Positions 1 to 8,096 of a stretch of 16,888 nt of DNA are shown here, one piece after another. Source of the DNA: JBLHKE01 sp047619485 (GTDB lineage: Bacteria > Verrucomicrobiota > Verrucomicrobiia > Verrucomicrobiales > DEV007); NCBI GenBank assembly GCA_047619485.1, contig JBLHKE010000073.1, positions 1 to 16,888 on the forward strand, written 5' to 3'. The position numbers were made by a program, and so were the translations under genes. The notes beneath the pieces were generated by a model. That model saw nothing but the letters and a program-made list of their open reading frames with translations, ran no database searches and was not told the DNA's origin. How positions within the stretch are numbered: the first letter of the stretch is position 1; each line of letters opens with the position of its first letter.

Positions 1-9
1 CGCTGCACC

Positions 10-1914
10 ATGAGAACTCTGCCCACTTTGATCCTCTCGACCCTCCTCGTATTGGACGCCGCGTGGGCACAGCGCGCGATGGAAACCCTCAATCGCGGAG
101 TAGTTGCGGTGCCCGCGAAAGGCGGCGGCCAGCTCGTTAGCTGGCGGCTATTGGGCGATGACCCAAAGTCCATCGCCTTCAATCTCTATCAACAGCGACC
201 CGACCAGCCGCCAGCGCGTCTCAACAAGGATCCAATCTCCGGGGCAACAAACTTCCTTGTATCGGTTGATTTTGCGGCTGCCAATGCGCAGTACTTCGTC
301 CGTTCGATCATCGACTCGAAAGAAGGCGAATCCTCGCCTTCCGCAGGGTTCTGGGAGAGCGGATTCCTCGAGATCCCTATCAAGCCGATCGATGGCTACC
401 GCCCGGGCGATGCCTCCGTTGGCGACCTCGATGGTGATGGCGACTACGAACTTGTCCTCCAGCAGAGCGGTCGGGCGCACGACAACTCCCACTCTGGATT
501 GACCGATCCACCGATTCTCGACGCCTACGAATTCGATGGCACCCACCTGTGGAGGATCGATCTAGGAAAGAACATCCGCGATGGTGAACACTACACCCAG
601 TTCATCGTCTACGACCTCGATGGAGACGGACGCGCTGAGATCGCGTGCAAGACTGCCGATGGCTCGATGGACGGTGCCGGGAAAGTGATTGGGGATGCGA
701 GCAAGGACTGGCGCACTTTGGATGAAAAATCAAAATCGTTCGGCCGCGTGCTCGACGGGTCTGAGTTTTTGACCATCTTCGATGGCCTCACCGGCAAGGC
801 CCTAGAGACAGTGGACTACGTTCCGAATCGCTACCCGATTGACGGTTGGGGTGGGATCGGTGGCAACGCGGGCAACGACAGCTATGGCAATCGCTGCGAC
901 CGATTTCTCGCCTGTGTCGCCTACCTCGATGGAGAACACCCCAGCCTAGTGATGTGTCGCGGAGTCTACGGCCGGACGGTTCTGGTCGCATGGGATTGGC
1001 GCGATGGCGCTCTCAAGAAACGCTGGGTGTTCGATTCCGGCAGTAGCAAGCCGCCTTACGCCGACGCCTCTCCCTACTCGGGCATGGGTGGACACTCGAT
1101 CAGCGTCGCCGATGTCGATGCCGACGGGCGTGACGAGATTGTCTACCAGGCGATGGTGATCGATGACGACGGCAAGAGACTGCACAGCTCAGGCCTGCGG
1201 CACGGCGACGCGATGCATGTCTCAGATCTCGATCCGCAACACCCGGGTCTCGAAATTTTCACGGTGCAAGAGAACGAAGGCTCGCGCCATGATCGCCGCA
1301 CCCCGGGGGCGGCGATGCGCGACGCCAAAACCGGAGAGATCCTCTGGAGTCACAGCCTCGGCCTCGACGTGGGGAGCGGACTGGCGGCCGACATCGACCC
1401 GCGACATCCGGGTTGCGAGGTCTGGGGTGGACCTGGTGGGCTGCGTAGTGCAACGGGCGAACGCATCGGCGCTGCGCCACGGACGAGCGGGTTCGCGATC
1501 TGGTGGGACGGAGATCTCCTTCGCGAACTGCTCACCAGCTCGCGCATCGCTAAATGGGATTGGAAAGAGGAGGAGGAGAACACTCTAGTATCATTTGGTC
1601 GGCGGGGCCGCCGCGGTGGTCGGTATCCTACGCTGTCCGCCGACCTGATCGGCGACTGGCGCGAAGAGGTCGTCGTCCCTAGCCCCGACGGTCGATCGTT
1701 ACGGCTATACACCACTCCAATCCCGACCAAGCACCGAATCCACACATTGATGCACGACCCGCAATATCGCCTGAGCATCGCGTGGCAGAACGTCGTCTAC
1801 AACAAACCGCCACACACGAGTTTTTTCCTTGGCGATGGGATGAAAACGGCACCGAGACCAAAGGTTCGCCTGATCGAGAAAGCGACTACGGCCGAGGTCG
1901 AATCTGGTAATTGA
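10..1914 (+). CDS. Secreted rhamnogalacturonan lyase, polysaccharide lyase family 11
   Basis: A 634-residue protein whose features fit PL11, the family that cleaves the rhamnogalacturonan-I backbone of pectin by beta-elimination. Residues 1-20 form a signal peptide with a likely cut after AWA, so it acts outside the cytoplasm. An N-terminal beta-sandwich (about 22-125) precedes a beta-propeller carrying the acidic calcium-loop motifs typical of the family: DLDGDGDYE (139-147), DLDGDGRAE (202-210), DVDADGRDE (368-376), then DLDP (406-409) and DIDP (461-464). The block GNRCDRFL (293-300) and the C-terminal HDPQYRLSIAWQNVVYNKPP (582-601) are also family-like. Length matches single-module PL11 enzymes, with no added carbohydrate-binding module. 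The ATG at position 10 directly precedes the signal peptide; only 9 bases lie upstream, so promoter and ribosome site cannot be judged. It heads a plus-strand run of glycan-related genes. I cannot tell endo from exo action. Confidence 0.92.
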   Translation: MRTLPTLILSTLLVLDAAWAQRAMETLNRGVVAVPAKGGGQLVSWRLLGDDPKSIAFNLYQQRPDQPPARLNKDPISGATNFLVSVDFAAANAQYFVRSIIDSKEGESSPSAGFWESGFLEIPIKPIDGYRPGDASVGDLDGDGDYELVLQQSGRAHDNSHSGLTDPPILDAYEFDGTHLWRIDLGKNIRDGEHYTQFIVYDLDGDGRAEIACKTADGSMDGAGKVIGDASKDWRTLDEKSKSFGRVLDGSEFLTIFDGLTGKALETVDYVPNRYPIDGWGGIGGNAGNDSYGNRCDRFLACVAYLDGEHPSLVMCRGVYGRTVLVAWDWRDGALKKRWVFDSGSSKPPYADASPYSGMGGHSISVADVDADGRDEIVYQAMVIDDDGKRLHSSGLRHGDAMHVSDLDPQHPGLEIFTVQENEGSRHDRRTPGAAMRDAKTGEILWSHSLGLDVGSGLAADIDPRHPGCEVWGGPGGLRSATGERIGAAPRTSGFAIWWDGDLLRELLTSSRIAKWDWKEEEENTLVSFGRRGRRGGRYPTLSADLIGDWREEVVVPSPDGRSLRLYTTPIPTKHRIHTLMHDPQYRLSIAWQNVVYNKPPHTSFFLGDGMKTAPRPKVRLIEKATTAEVESGN

Positions 1915-2078
1915 GTATTTTTACGACTGCTCAGCTCCATGTCCCTTTGTCGAAATCGGATCAAATCAACTACGGAGATTGAGGCATTCCTGCGCATGTA
2001 ACCTTGTCAGAGCGCTTTTATCCTTGGAATTGCTTACTCATTTTCCAGCGCTCCCTGCTTACTCCACCACTCAAATCA

Positions 2079-3464
2079 ATGAACAAATCCTTACTAATTA
2101 TTCATGGAACCTGGCTACTCGTCTCGATCTCAGCGCTGGCGATCGGCGGAAAGATTTTTTCGACCAACTCATCTGATGGGAAGCAGATTGGCAGATCTGC
2201 TGCCGAGGAGCGACCCGGCCTAAGCGCCGTTCCGGGAAAATCGCAGACTGGGGAGCCGGGTGAAGCCAGGGCGATCAACGATGCCGATGCCGAGCTCGTG
2301 TCGACCCTCGTCCAGATCTCGCGGGGTGGAGATCCAAACGCCTATATCGATGCGTTCCTCGGCGAGGGCGACCCCATCAAGGCGAATAAGATGTTTGCCG
2401 ACCTGTTGCTCAATATTACCTCGGACAACGCGAAGGAGATCTTCGACGCGCTACGCGAAGGCCGGCAGGGGCGAGGCGGAGACTTCGGCCGCGAAATGGG
2501 ATTGTATCTCGAAGCTTGGGGTAGGATCGATGGGGCCAGCGCTGTCGCTGCGGTCGGTGAAACTGGAGGAGATCCCAGACGGCGCGGATGGGCAGCCATG
2601 TCAGCCGTCACCGGCTGGGCCAGCAACGATCCTGCTGCGGCGATCTCCTACATTGCATCTGTCGAAGACGAACGCGAGAAGGGCATGTTAAACCAAGGTC
2701 TGATCGCCGGGCTTGCGCGAACCGACCCCACGGCTGCGACCAAATACGTCTTTGCGATGGACACTGAACGCAGAGCCAACACCCCCGAAGGAGAAAGTGG
2801 CCCCGGGCAAGATCGAGGGCGCGGCGGATGGGAGACCGATCGCCAGATGGAGACGATCGCAAACGCGCAACTACGAATTGGCAATGAGGCCGCGACCACG
2901 TGGGCGGAAGGCCTTCCCGACGGAGATCTGAAGTCGGCCGCTTTCGATCGGGTGGCTGAGAATCTGGCCAGAAACGATCCGGCGAGTGCCGCGGCCTGGG
3001 TCGCCGAACACGCGAACGAGGATTACTCTAGCCGTGCCGTGCGAGAGGTCGCCGAGGAATTTGGACGCACCGACCCGGCCGCCGCAATCAAGTGGGCGGA
3101 GGCGCTTCCCGAGGAGCGCCAGGCCGATGCGCTGCGCGAGACTCTCGAAGAGTGGACTCGCAGCGACCCCACTGCAGCAAGCACTTACCTGAGTGAGATG
3201 CAGGAGTCCCCTGCTCGCGATGCAGCGATCAGCAGCTTTGCCCGCGAACTCGATCGTGAGGATCCTGGCGCGGCCGCACAGTGGGCTGCAAGCATCGCCG
3301 ACGAACGCACGCGCAACGAAACCCTGTCATCCGTAGGCAGATCCTGGATCCGCAGCGCCCCTGACGCTGCCAAGGCGTGGCTGCCGACGAGCGGGTTAAG
3401 CCCCGAAGCGCAACAGGCAGTCCTCGCCGAACCAGATCGTGGTCGGGATGGCCGTGGCCGCTGA
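2079..3464 (+). CDS. Membrane-anchored protein with DP-x-A-A helical repeats, function unknown
   Basis: I do not recognise a named family. From the ATG at 2079 the product is 461 residues: a hydrophobic N-terminal segment (about 4-27) that looks like an uncleaved anchor or signal peptide, a polar linker (about 30-70), a mixed region (70-175), and a run of ~32-residue repeats (about 179-446), each with a core like R-x-DP-x-A-A-x-x-W/Y-x. The repeats are predicted to be helical and should stack as a solenoid, so a scaffold or protein-binding role outside the membrane is an inference. The tail is Arg/Gly/Asp rich. A longer reading from a TTG at 2004 would bury the hydrophobic segment behind 25 extra residues, so I chose 2079. 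It lies 164 bp after the lyase and 77 bp before the GH99-like gene. Such repeat proteins are frequent in Verrucomicrobiota genomes; no catalytic motif is visible. Confidence 0.85.
   Translation: MNKSLLIIHGTWLLVSISALAIGGKIFSTNSSDGKQIGRSAAEERPGLSAVPGKSQTGEPGEARAINDADAELVSTLVQISRGGDPNAYIDAFLGEGDPIKANKMFADLLLNITSDNAKEIFDALREGRQGRGGDFGREMGLYLEAWGRIDGASAVAAVGETGGDPRRRGWAAMSAVTGWASNDPAAAISYIASVEDEREKGMLNQGLIAGLARTDPTAATKYVFAMDTERRANTPEGESGPGQDRGRGGWETDRQMETIANAQLRIGNEAATTWAEGLPDGDLKSAAFDRVAENLARNDPASAAAWVAEHANEDYSSRAVREVAEEFGRTDPAAAIKWAEALPEERQADALRETLEEWTRSDPTAASTYLSEMQESPARDAAISSFARELDREDPGAAAQWAASIADERTRNETLSSVGRSWIRSAPDAAKAWLPTSGLSPEAQQAVLAEPDRGRDGRGR
2613..3416 (+). repeat. Protein-level tandem repeats of ~32 residues
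   Basis: Within the preceding gene the core dipeptide DP recurs at residues 184, 216, 300, 332, 363 and 395, with a degenerate AP at 427. The steps are 32, then 84, then 32, 31, 32 and 32. The long step contains a repeat that lost the DP (IGNEAATTWAEGLP at 267-280) and an inserted Gly/Arg-rich stretch (about 232-253). Typical units read LARNDPASAAAWVAE and FGRTDPAAAIKWAEALP. The copies are diverged at DNA level, so this is an old expansion. Confidence 0.85.
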
Positions 3465-3541
3465 GCCAAACTGGGAATCCACGAATTGCTGGCCTAGCGA
3501 CAGATTCTGCCGAAGTTAACGGCACCTAAAACAATCTCCTC

Positions 3542-4729
3542 ATGCCCTCTCGAGTCGCTCTTCTCCTTTCTGCCGTCCTGATTGCCCTCTGCCTCCCGGT
3601 TTCCGGGCAAGGACCAAAGGCTAGCCGTTCTACAGAATCGCTCAACATCGGTGCCTACTACTACCCGTGGTATCGCGCTTCTGAAGAAGGCAATATCGGA
3701 TGGATGTCTCAGGCGATGCGGGGACATCTCAAGCCACAACAGCTTCCGAAGTTGGGTGTCTACGGCAGCCGGGATCCCAAAGTGATCGGCGACCACATTG
3801 CCCAAAGTGTCCGGGCAGGTCTCGACTTCTGGGCCGTGAGCTGGTGGGGACCGGGCAAGCGCGAGGACAGCGCCTTGCGCGAGCACATCCTCAAGCACGC
3901 TGATGCTGGGAAACTAAAGTATGCAATCCTCTACGAATCCACCGGACGACTCGGTTCGATGCGGGCGCCAAGGTACGACAATCTGCTAGGTGACTTCGCC
4001 TACATGAAAGAGCACTACTTCGATCACCCGGCGTATCTCAAGATCAATGGCAAACCTGTCGTCTTCATCTATCTCACACGTGTGTATTTCAGAGATCGCG
4101 GGTTAGATGAACTCGCAGAGCTGCGGAAAAATTTCCCTAACATCTATCTCATAGGCGATGATGTTTTCGGCGGTCGCTACTATGAGCGCTACGCACGCTT
4201 GTGGGATGCAGTTACCGCCTACGACATCTACGGGCAATCGATGCAGAGCGAAGGCGCGACGCAAGCGGCAGTCGACCGATTGCGCGGCAACTTTGAGAAC
4301 GCAAAGAACTCAGCCAATGGTGTGGGCACGGCGTTCATTCCCGGCATTGCGCCCGGCTACAACGACAAGGCCGTACGCAAAGGGCACGTGGGACGGGCAC
4401 GCTATTTTACCGACAAGGAGAATTCCAAAGAAGGCGACATCTTCCGAACCATGATCAAGGACGTAGCGATCCCGCTAGCTGATCCGAAAGCGAATCGCAC
4501 CATCATGATCACCTCCTTCAACGAATGGTACGAAGACACGCAGATCGAGGCGACCAAGGGAAGCGAGCCGACCACGACGAAGGATGACTCCGATAGCGGC
4601 AAGTTCTACACCGAAGGCGATCGCTACGTGGACTACGGCACATTGTATCTAGATATTTTGCGCGAAGAGAAAGATGCGGCGGCGGCCCCGAGGACAGAAG
4701 TAGTCCCACCGGGGAGGCCGGCCGACTGA
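3542..4729 (+). CDS. Secreted GH99-like (endo-alpha-mannosidase fold) glycoside hydrolase
   Basis: A 395-residue protein resembling glycoside hydrolase family 99 and the related WbsX-type GH99-like domain. Family 99 enzymes are TIM-barrel endo-acting alpha-mannosidases or mannanases. Residues 1-22 are a signal peptide. The barrel starts at NIGAYYYPWY (35-44), typical of the family; WWGPG (101-105) follows, and the C-terminal signature FNEWYEDTQIE (326-336) supplies two glutamates three residues apart, E328 and E331, the spacing of the catalytic pair in GH99. Bacterial members usually read EWHEG, so the Tyr and Asp in EWYED are departures. The tail after residue 375 is Ala/Pro rich and probably disordered. 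It lies 56 bp upstream of the nucleoside-hydrolase gene and is probably co-transcribed. The substrate is uncertain: alpha-mannan is the family default, but the neighbouring lyase suggests a plant polysaccharide. Confidence 0.82.
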   Translation: MPSRVALLLSAVLIALCLPVSGQGPKASRSTESLNIGAYYYPWYRASEEGNIGWMSQAMRGHLKPQQLPKLGVYGSRDPKVIGDHIAQSVRAGLDFWAVSWWGPGKREDSALREHILKHADAGKLKYAILYESTGRLGSMRAPRYDNLLGDFAYMKEHYFDHPAYLKINGKPVVFIYLTRVYFRDRGLDELAELRKNFPNIYLIGDDVFGGRYYERYARLWDAVTAYDIYGQSMQSEGATQAAVDRLRGNFENAKNSANGVGTAFIPGIAPGYNDKAVRKGHVGRARYFTDKENSKEGDIFRTMIKDVAIPLADPKANRTIMITSFNEWYEDTQIEATKGSEPTTTKDDSDSGKFYTEGDRYVDYGTLYLDILREEKDAAAAPRTEVVPPGRPAD

Positions 4730-4785
4730 GCCACCTGCCCTGTGGGCTGCTCCCAAAAAGAAACGATCAGCAAACTCTGGCTGGA

Positions 4786-5775
4786 ATGAACATGAAACGA
4801 CGACTCCCCTTCCTGCTATCTCTGCTAGTTGCGACCCAGCTCGCAGCGAAAGATCCCCTGCCGTTGATCTTCGATACCGACATGGGAAACGACATCGATG
4901 ACGCCATGGCGCTGGCGATGATCCACCAGTTCGAACGGCGCGGCCTATGCAAGCTATTGGCAGTCACTTCGACCAAAGACCACCCGCTGTCCGCGGCTCA
5001 CATCGACGCGATCAACACCTTCTACCGTCGGCCAGATGTCCCGATCGGCGCCGTGCGCGACGGGGTGGCGCCAGAATTGGGAAAGTTTCTCGGCATCACC
5101 AAAAAATACCCGCACGACCTCAAGACCGGCGCCGATGCACCGGAAGCCGTGTCGCTGCTGCGCAAGACGCTTGCGGCCCAGGAAGACCATTCGGTGACCA
5201 TCGTGCAGGTCGGATTCTTCACCAATTGCGCGCGCCTGATCGAATCGAAACCAGACCAGCACTCACCACTCGACGGCGTCGCATTGATTCAGAAAAAGGT
5301 GAAACAGCTGGTCATCATGGCCGGTGCCTTCCAGACCATCGGCGACGAGACCCGCTACCTCGAATACAACGCAAAGCTCGATGTTCCGGCGACGAAACTT
5401 TTGGCCGAGCGCTGGCCGGGTCAGGTGGTATGGAGCGGGTTCGAGATTGGCAACGCAGCGCACTATCCGTGGAAGAGCATCGAGGAGGATTTTGGTTATA
5501 CCGACAGACACATCGTGCGCGAGGGATACCTCGCTTTCGGAGATCAGAACCGCCCGACCTGGGATCTCAGCGCGGTGCTCTACGCAGTTCATCCGGAGCG
5601 CGGCTACTTTAACCTCTCATCGCCCGGCGAGGTGAAAGTGGCCGACGACGGGGCAACCGATTTTCAACCGAACGGCAACAAACGCCACCGCTACCTAAAG
5701 ATGGATACGGTGCAAACCGCGCGCGTCCGCGAAGCCTACGTGCAACTGGTTAGCGAGCCTCCGGCGAACAAGTAA
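4786..5775 (+). CDS. Exported nucleoside hydrolase family protein (IU-type)
   Basis: A 329-residue protein of the inosine-uridine-preferring nucleoside hydrolase family, which uses a calcium ion to cut the N-glycosidic bond of ribonucleosides. The diagnostic N-terminal cluster is DTDMGNDIDD (30-39), giving D30, D32, D36, D38 and D39. Later landmarks fit too: VTIVQVGFFTNCARLI (137-152), KQLVIMAGAF (173-182) and E193-x-N195-x3-D199, the sugar-binding loop. The usual C-terminal His-Asp is Trp-Asp here (W259, D260), so the catalytic or base-contact His is absent at this position. Residues 1-21 look like a signal peptide, unlike the classic cytoplasmic enzymes. A second in-frame ATG at 4792 would make little difference. 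It lies 20 bp before the BNR gene. The secreted location and altered motif make a substrate other than a free nucleoside possible. Confidence 0.87.
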   Translation: MNMKRRLPFLLSLLVATQLAAKDPLPLIFDTDMGNDIDDAMALAMIHQFERRGLCKLLAVTSTKDHPLSAAHIDAINTFYRRPDVPIGAVRDGVAPELGKFLGITKKYPHDLKTGADAPEAVSLLRKTLAAQEDHSVTIVQVGFFTNCARLIESKPDQHSPLDGVALIQKKVKQLVIMAGAFQTIGDETRYLEYNAKLDVPATKLLAERWPGQVVWSGFEIGNAAHYPWKSIEEDFGYTDRHIVREGYLAFGDQNRPTWDLSAVLYAVHPERGYFNLSSPGEVKVADDGATDFQPNGNKRHRYLKMDTVQTARVREAYVQLVSEPPANK

Positions 5776-5795
5776 CAATCCCACCAAGCACAAAC

Positions 5796-6827
5796 ATGAT
5801 CTCTAGATTTCCCATTTTGATAGTCGTTAGCATCCTGCTCATCCCGGCTTCTCTTCTCGCTGAGATCTGGACACCGATCACCATCTCCCTGCAGGAAAGT
5901 GCGACTGCAAACGATACGAAAGAAATCTTTCCAGGCGGATGCTCCGGCGTCGTGGTGAACCGGCTGAATGGCGACGTTACCGTCAAGGTAGTTGGCCACG
6001 GACTTTGGCGCAGCTCTGACCAGGGCAAGAATTGGATCCGACTGGATAAGAAGATCATTTCCGGGCGCGACGAAACTGGCTGGGCAACCATCGCTGACCA
6101 GAATGCACCACAAAGGATCGCCACCTTCTCCCTAGACGGGACGGCGGGGTGGACAAGCGACGGCAAGGAGTGGAAGAAGTTCACTGATCACGGTCGGAAC
6201 TGGGATTACGGCTCGGTCGATTGGGAGGCGAAAGATCCCAAGACCATCATTGCAGCAAAACATGAAACCAATCCACCTGGAGAAGTCTATGTGACCAGCG
6301 ATGGCGGATCCACTTGGAAACAACTTTCGATCCACCTGCAGAAAGATCGGGCGCAGATTTCGATGGTCGGCGCGATGGGTGGAGACGTTCTGATCTACAG
6401 CAAAGGTGAAGGAATCCATCGCAGCACCGACCTCGGCAAGAAGTGGACGGAGGTTTCCAAAATGAACCCGCTCACCCGCATTCCGGTTTTATTTGATGGT
6501 GTCCACTACCTCGGGACCGAAAAGGGGCTATTGGTGAGCAAGGACAAGGGCGCAACTTGGCAAGTGCTAGGCGCGCCCGTCAATATCTGGCAGGGACCGT
6601 TCTTTGGCCGTGATGAAAAAGAGATGATGGTGGTTGGCCAGACAGGCATCCATCTGACAAGGGACGCGGGAGCGACCTGGAGCCGCGTCGCTGATCTCAA
6701 ACCGAAGGAGGGAGGTTTCCTTTTCACTACCGACTGGTTTGGTTGCTACGCATGGGATCCGGTGAATGGAATCATTTATGCGTCATCGATGGGAAACCCG
6801 GTGTTCAAGCGGTCGCTGGGGAAATAG
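5796..6827 (+). CDS. Secreted Asp-box (BNR/sialidase-like) beta-propeller protein
   Basis: A 343-residue protein with a signal peptide (1-22) and six Asp-box motifs of the form S/T-x-D-x-G-x-x-W: SSDQGKNW (73-80), TSDGKEW (120-126, one residue short), TSDGGSTW (167-174), STDLGKKW (210-217), SKDKGATW (248-255) and TRDAGATW (288-295). Asp-boxes mark beta-hairpin turns in sialidase-like and photosystem-assembly-like propellers. I see no arginine triad clear enough to call it a sialidase, so it may be a binding or non-sialidase hydrolase propeller. It follows the nucleoside-hydrolase gene by 20 bp and probably ends that operon. Its stop lies only 5 bp from the stop of the convergent HXXSHH gene. 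Confidence 0.85.
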   Translation: MISRFPILIVVSILLIPASLLAEIWTPITISLQESATANDTKEIFPGGCSGVVVNRLNGDVTVKVVGHGLWRSSDQGKNWIRLDKKIISGRDETGWATIADQNAPQRIATFSLDGTAGWTSDGKEWKKFTDHGRNWDYGSVDWEAKDPKTIIAAKHETNPPGEVYVTSDGGSTWKQLSIHLQKDRAQISMVGAMGGDVLIYSKGEGIHRSTDLGKKWTEVSKMNPLTRIPVLFDGVHYLGTEKGLLVSKDKGATWQVLGAPVNIWQGPFFGRDEKEMMVVGQTGIHLTRDAGATWSRVADLKPKEGGFLFTTDWFGCYAWDPVNGIIYASSMGNPVFKRSLGK

Positions 6828-6832
6828 CGCCC

Positions 6833-8089
6833 TCACGCCATCGACAGTCCAGTCAGCGTCCCGGTGCTCGAAGCGAACTTGTCCGTCTCGATTCCCAGAC
6901 GCTGAAGCATGCTCACGTAGAGATTGCACAAGGGTGGCGGATCTTTCGGATCGAACTGCAAGTGCTGCCCGTGCTTGAAACCGCCGCCGGCGAGGAAGAC
7001 TGGGAGGTTGCTAGTCGCGTGGCTGCTGGCGTCGCCGAGATTGCTGCTGAGGAAGACGGTCGTGCGGTCGAGGAGGTTGGCGTCGTCTTCCTGCGATCCG
7101 TTGAGCTTTGTGAGGAAATCGCGCAGCGTCTTCATCGCCTCGATCTCGACAACCTTGAGCTGCTCGAGCTTGCGCGGATCCTTGCCGTGGTGAGAGAGAT
7201 CGTGGTGGCCGAGGTTGACCCCTTCGATCGGTGGTGCTGCGGTAGAGCCAGCGAGCATGATGGTGATGAGGCGGGTCGAGTCGGTCTGCAGCGCGAGATG
7301 GGTGAGATCGAAAAGCAAGCGCGTGCGACCGATCAGGTCGGCCGGGTTGGGAATGTCCTGCGGCGGAGCGGCGTCGACTTTGGGCTTCGGCCTCTTAGCC
7401 CAGTCGCGATCGCTGACCATCTGCTGTTCCAGCTCACGGATGCTGGTGAGGTATTCATCCATCTTGTCGCGGTCTTCCGTGCCAAGATGGGAGTTCAACG
7501 ATTTGGCCTGCTCACGAACGTCGTCGAGAATGCTGCGCCCGTCTTCGAGATGGCGCATCTGCTCACGTTTTTGCGCAGCCGTGCCTTCGAGGAACAGCCT
7601 CGAGAAAACTCTGGATGGCGAATCATCCGAAGGGATCAGCGCGCCCGTCCGGGTCCAACTGAGCCCACCTGCCCCGTTGCCCGCCAAGGCGAGACTCGGG
7701 AATCGCGTCTGCGCACCGATGTGGCTAGCGGCGAATTGGTCGAGAGAGATCGCGTTGCGAAATCCGGGCCGGCCCGCGCCTGGGACACCGGTGAGAAAAC
7801 TCGCTGAGGCCTGGTGTCCGAATGACGAACTCATGCCCGCGTGCTCCAATCCGGAAACGACGGTGAACTGATTGCGGAATTCTTTGACGATTTCGAGATG
7901 CGGTGAGAGTTCGTAGTCCCGTCCAGCGCTTTTGGGGAAAAAGAAGTCCGGATGCAATCCCAGCGGAGCACAGATGCAGACCATGCGACGTGCGGGCTGA
8001 TTGCTGCCCGGGGCAGCCAAGGCTTCCAGCCATGGGAGTGCGAGCGAGATGCCGGTGGCGCGAAGGAAGTGGCGGCGTTGGATATTCAT
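6833..8089 (-). CDS. Tat-exported HXXSHH-domain protein (DUF1552)
   Basis: A 418-residue protein of the PVC-typical family formerly called DUF1552. Residues 1-27 form a twin-arginine signal, RRHFLRATG (5-13) followed by a hydrophobic stretch and an Ala-rich cut region, so it is exported folded, perhaps with a cofactor. The family-naming motif is present as HDLSHH (296-301). GLEHAGMSSSFGHQASASF (80-98) is the histidine-rich N-terminal block. The C-terminal part has SSNLGDASSHATSNLPVFLA (348-367). I chose the ATG at 8089 because it places the Arg pair near the N-terminus; an in-frame ATG at 8152 would add 21 residues encoded by the inverted repeat. The gene directly follows the PSCyt/PSD cytochrome, its usual partner in PVC genomes. 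The biochemical role of the pair is not established to my knowledge; a periplasmic redox or polymer-modifying function is speculation. Confidence 0.9.
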   Translation of the reverse strand: MNIQRRHFLRATGISLALPWLEALAAPGSNQPARRMVCICAPLGLHPDFFFPKSAGRDYELSPHLEIVKEFRNQFTVVSGLEHAGMSSSFGHQASASFLTGVPGAGRPGFRNAISLDQFAASHIGAQTRFPSLALAGNGAGGLSWTRTGALIPSDDSPSRVFSRLFLEGTAAQKREQMRHLEDGRSILDDVREQAKSLNSHLGTEDRDKMDEYLTSIRELEQQMVSDRDWAKRPKPKVDAAPPQDIPNPADLIGRTRLLFDLTHLALQTDSTRLITIMLAGSTAAPPIEGVNLGHHDLSHHGKDPRKLEQLKVVEIEAMKTLRDFLTKLNGSQEDDANLLDRTTVFLSSNLGDASSHATSNLPVFLAGGGFKHGQHLQFDPKDPPPLCNLYVSMLQRLGIETDKFASSTGTLTGLSMA

Positions 8090-8096
8090 GGTGGTG

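Noticed and set aside
2004..2078. TTG-initiated 25-residue extension of the repeat protein
   Set aside because: It would place polar and aromatic residues ahead of the hydrophobic anchor; the ATG at 2079 is a better start.
6743..7807. 354-codon plus-strand open frame opposite the HXXSHH gene
   Set aside because: It is the antisense shadow of a strongly recognised Tat-exported protein; no signal, motif or fold is visible in its translation, and high GC makes long antisense frames common.
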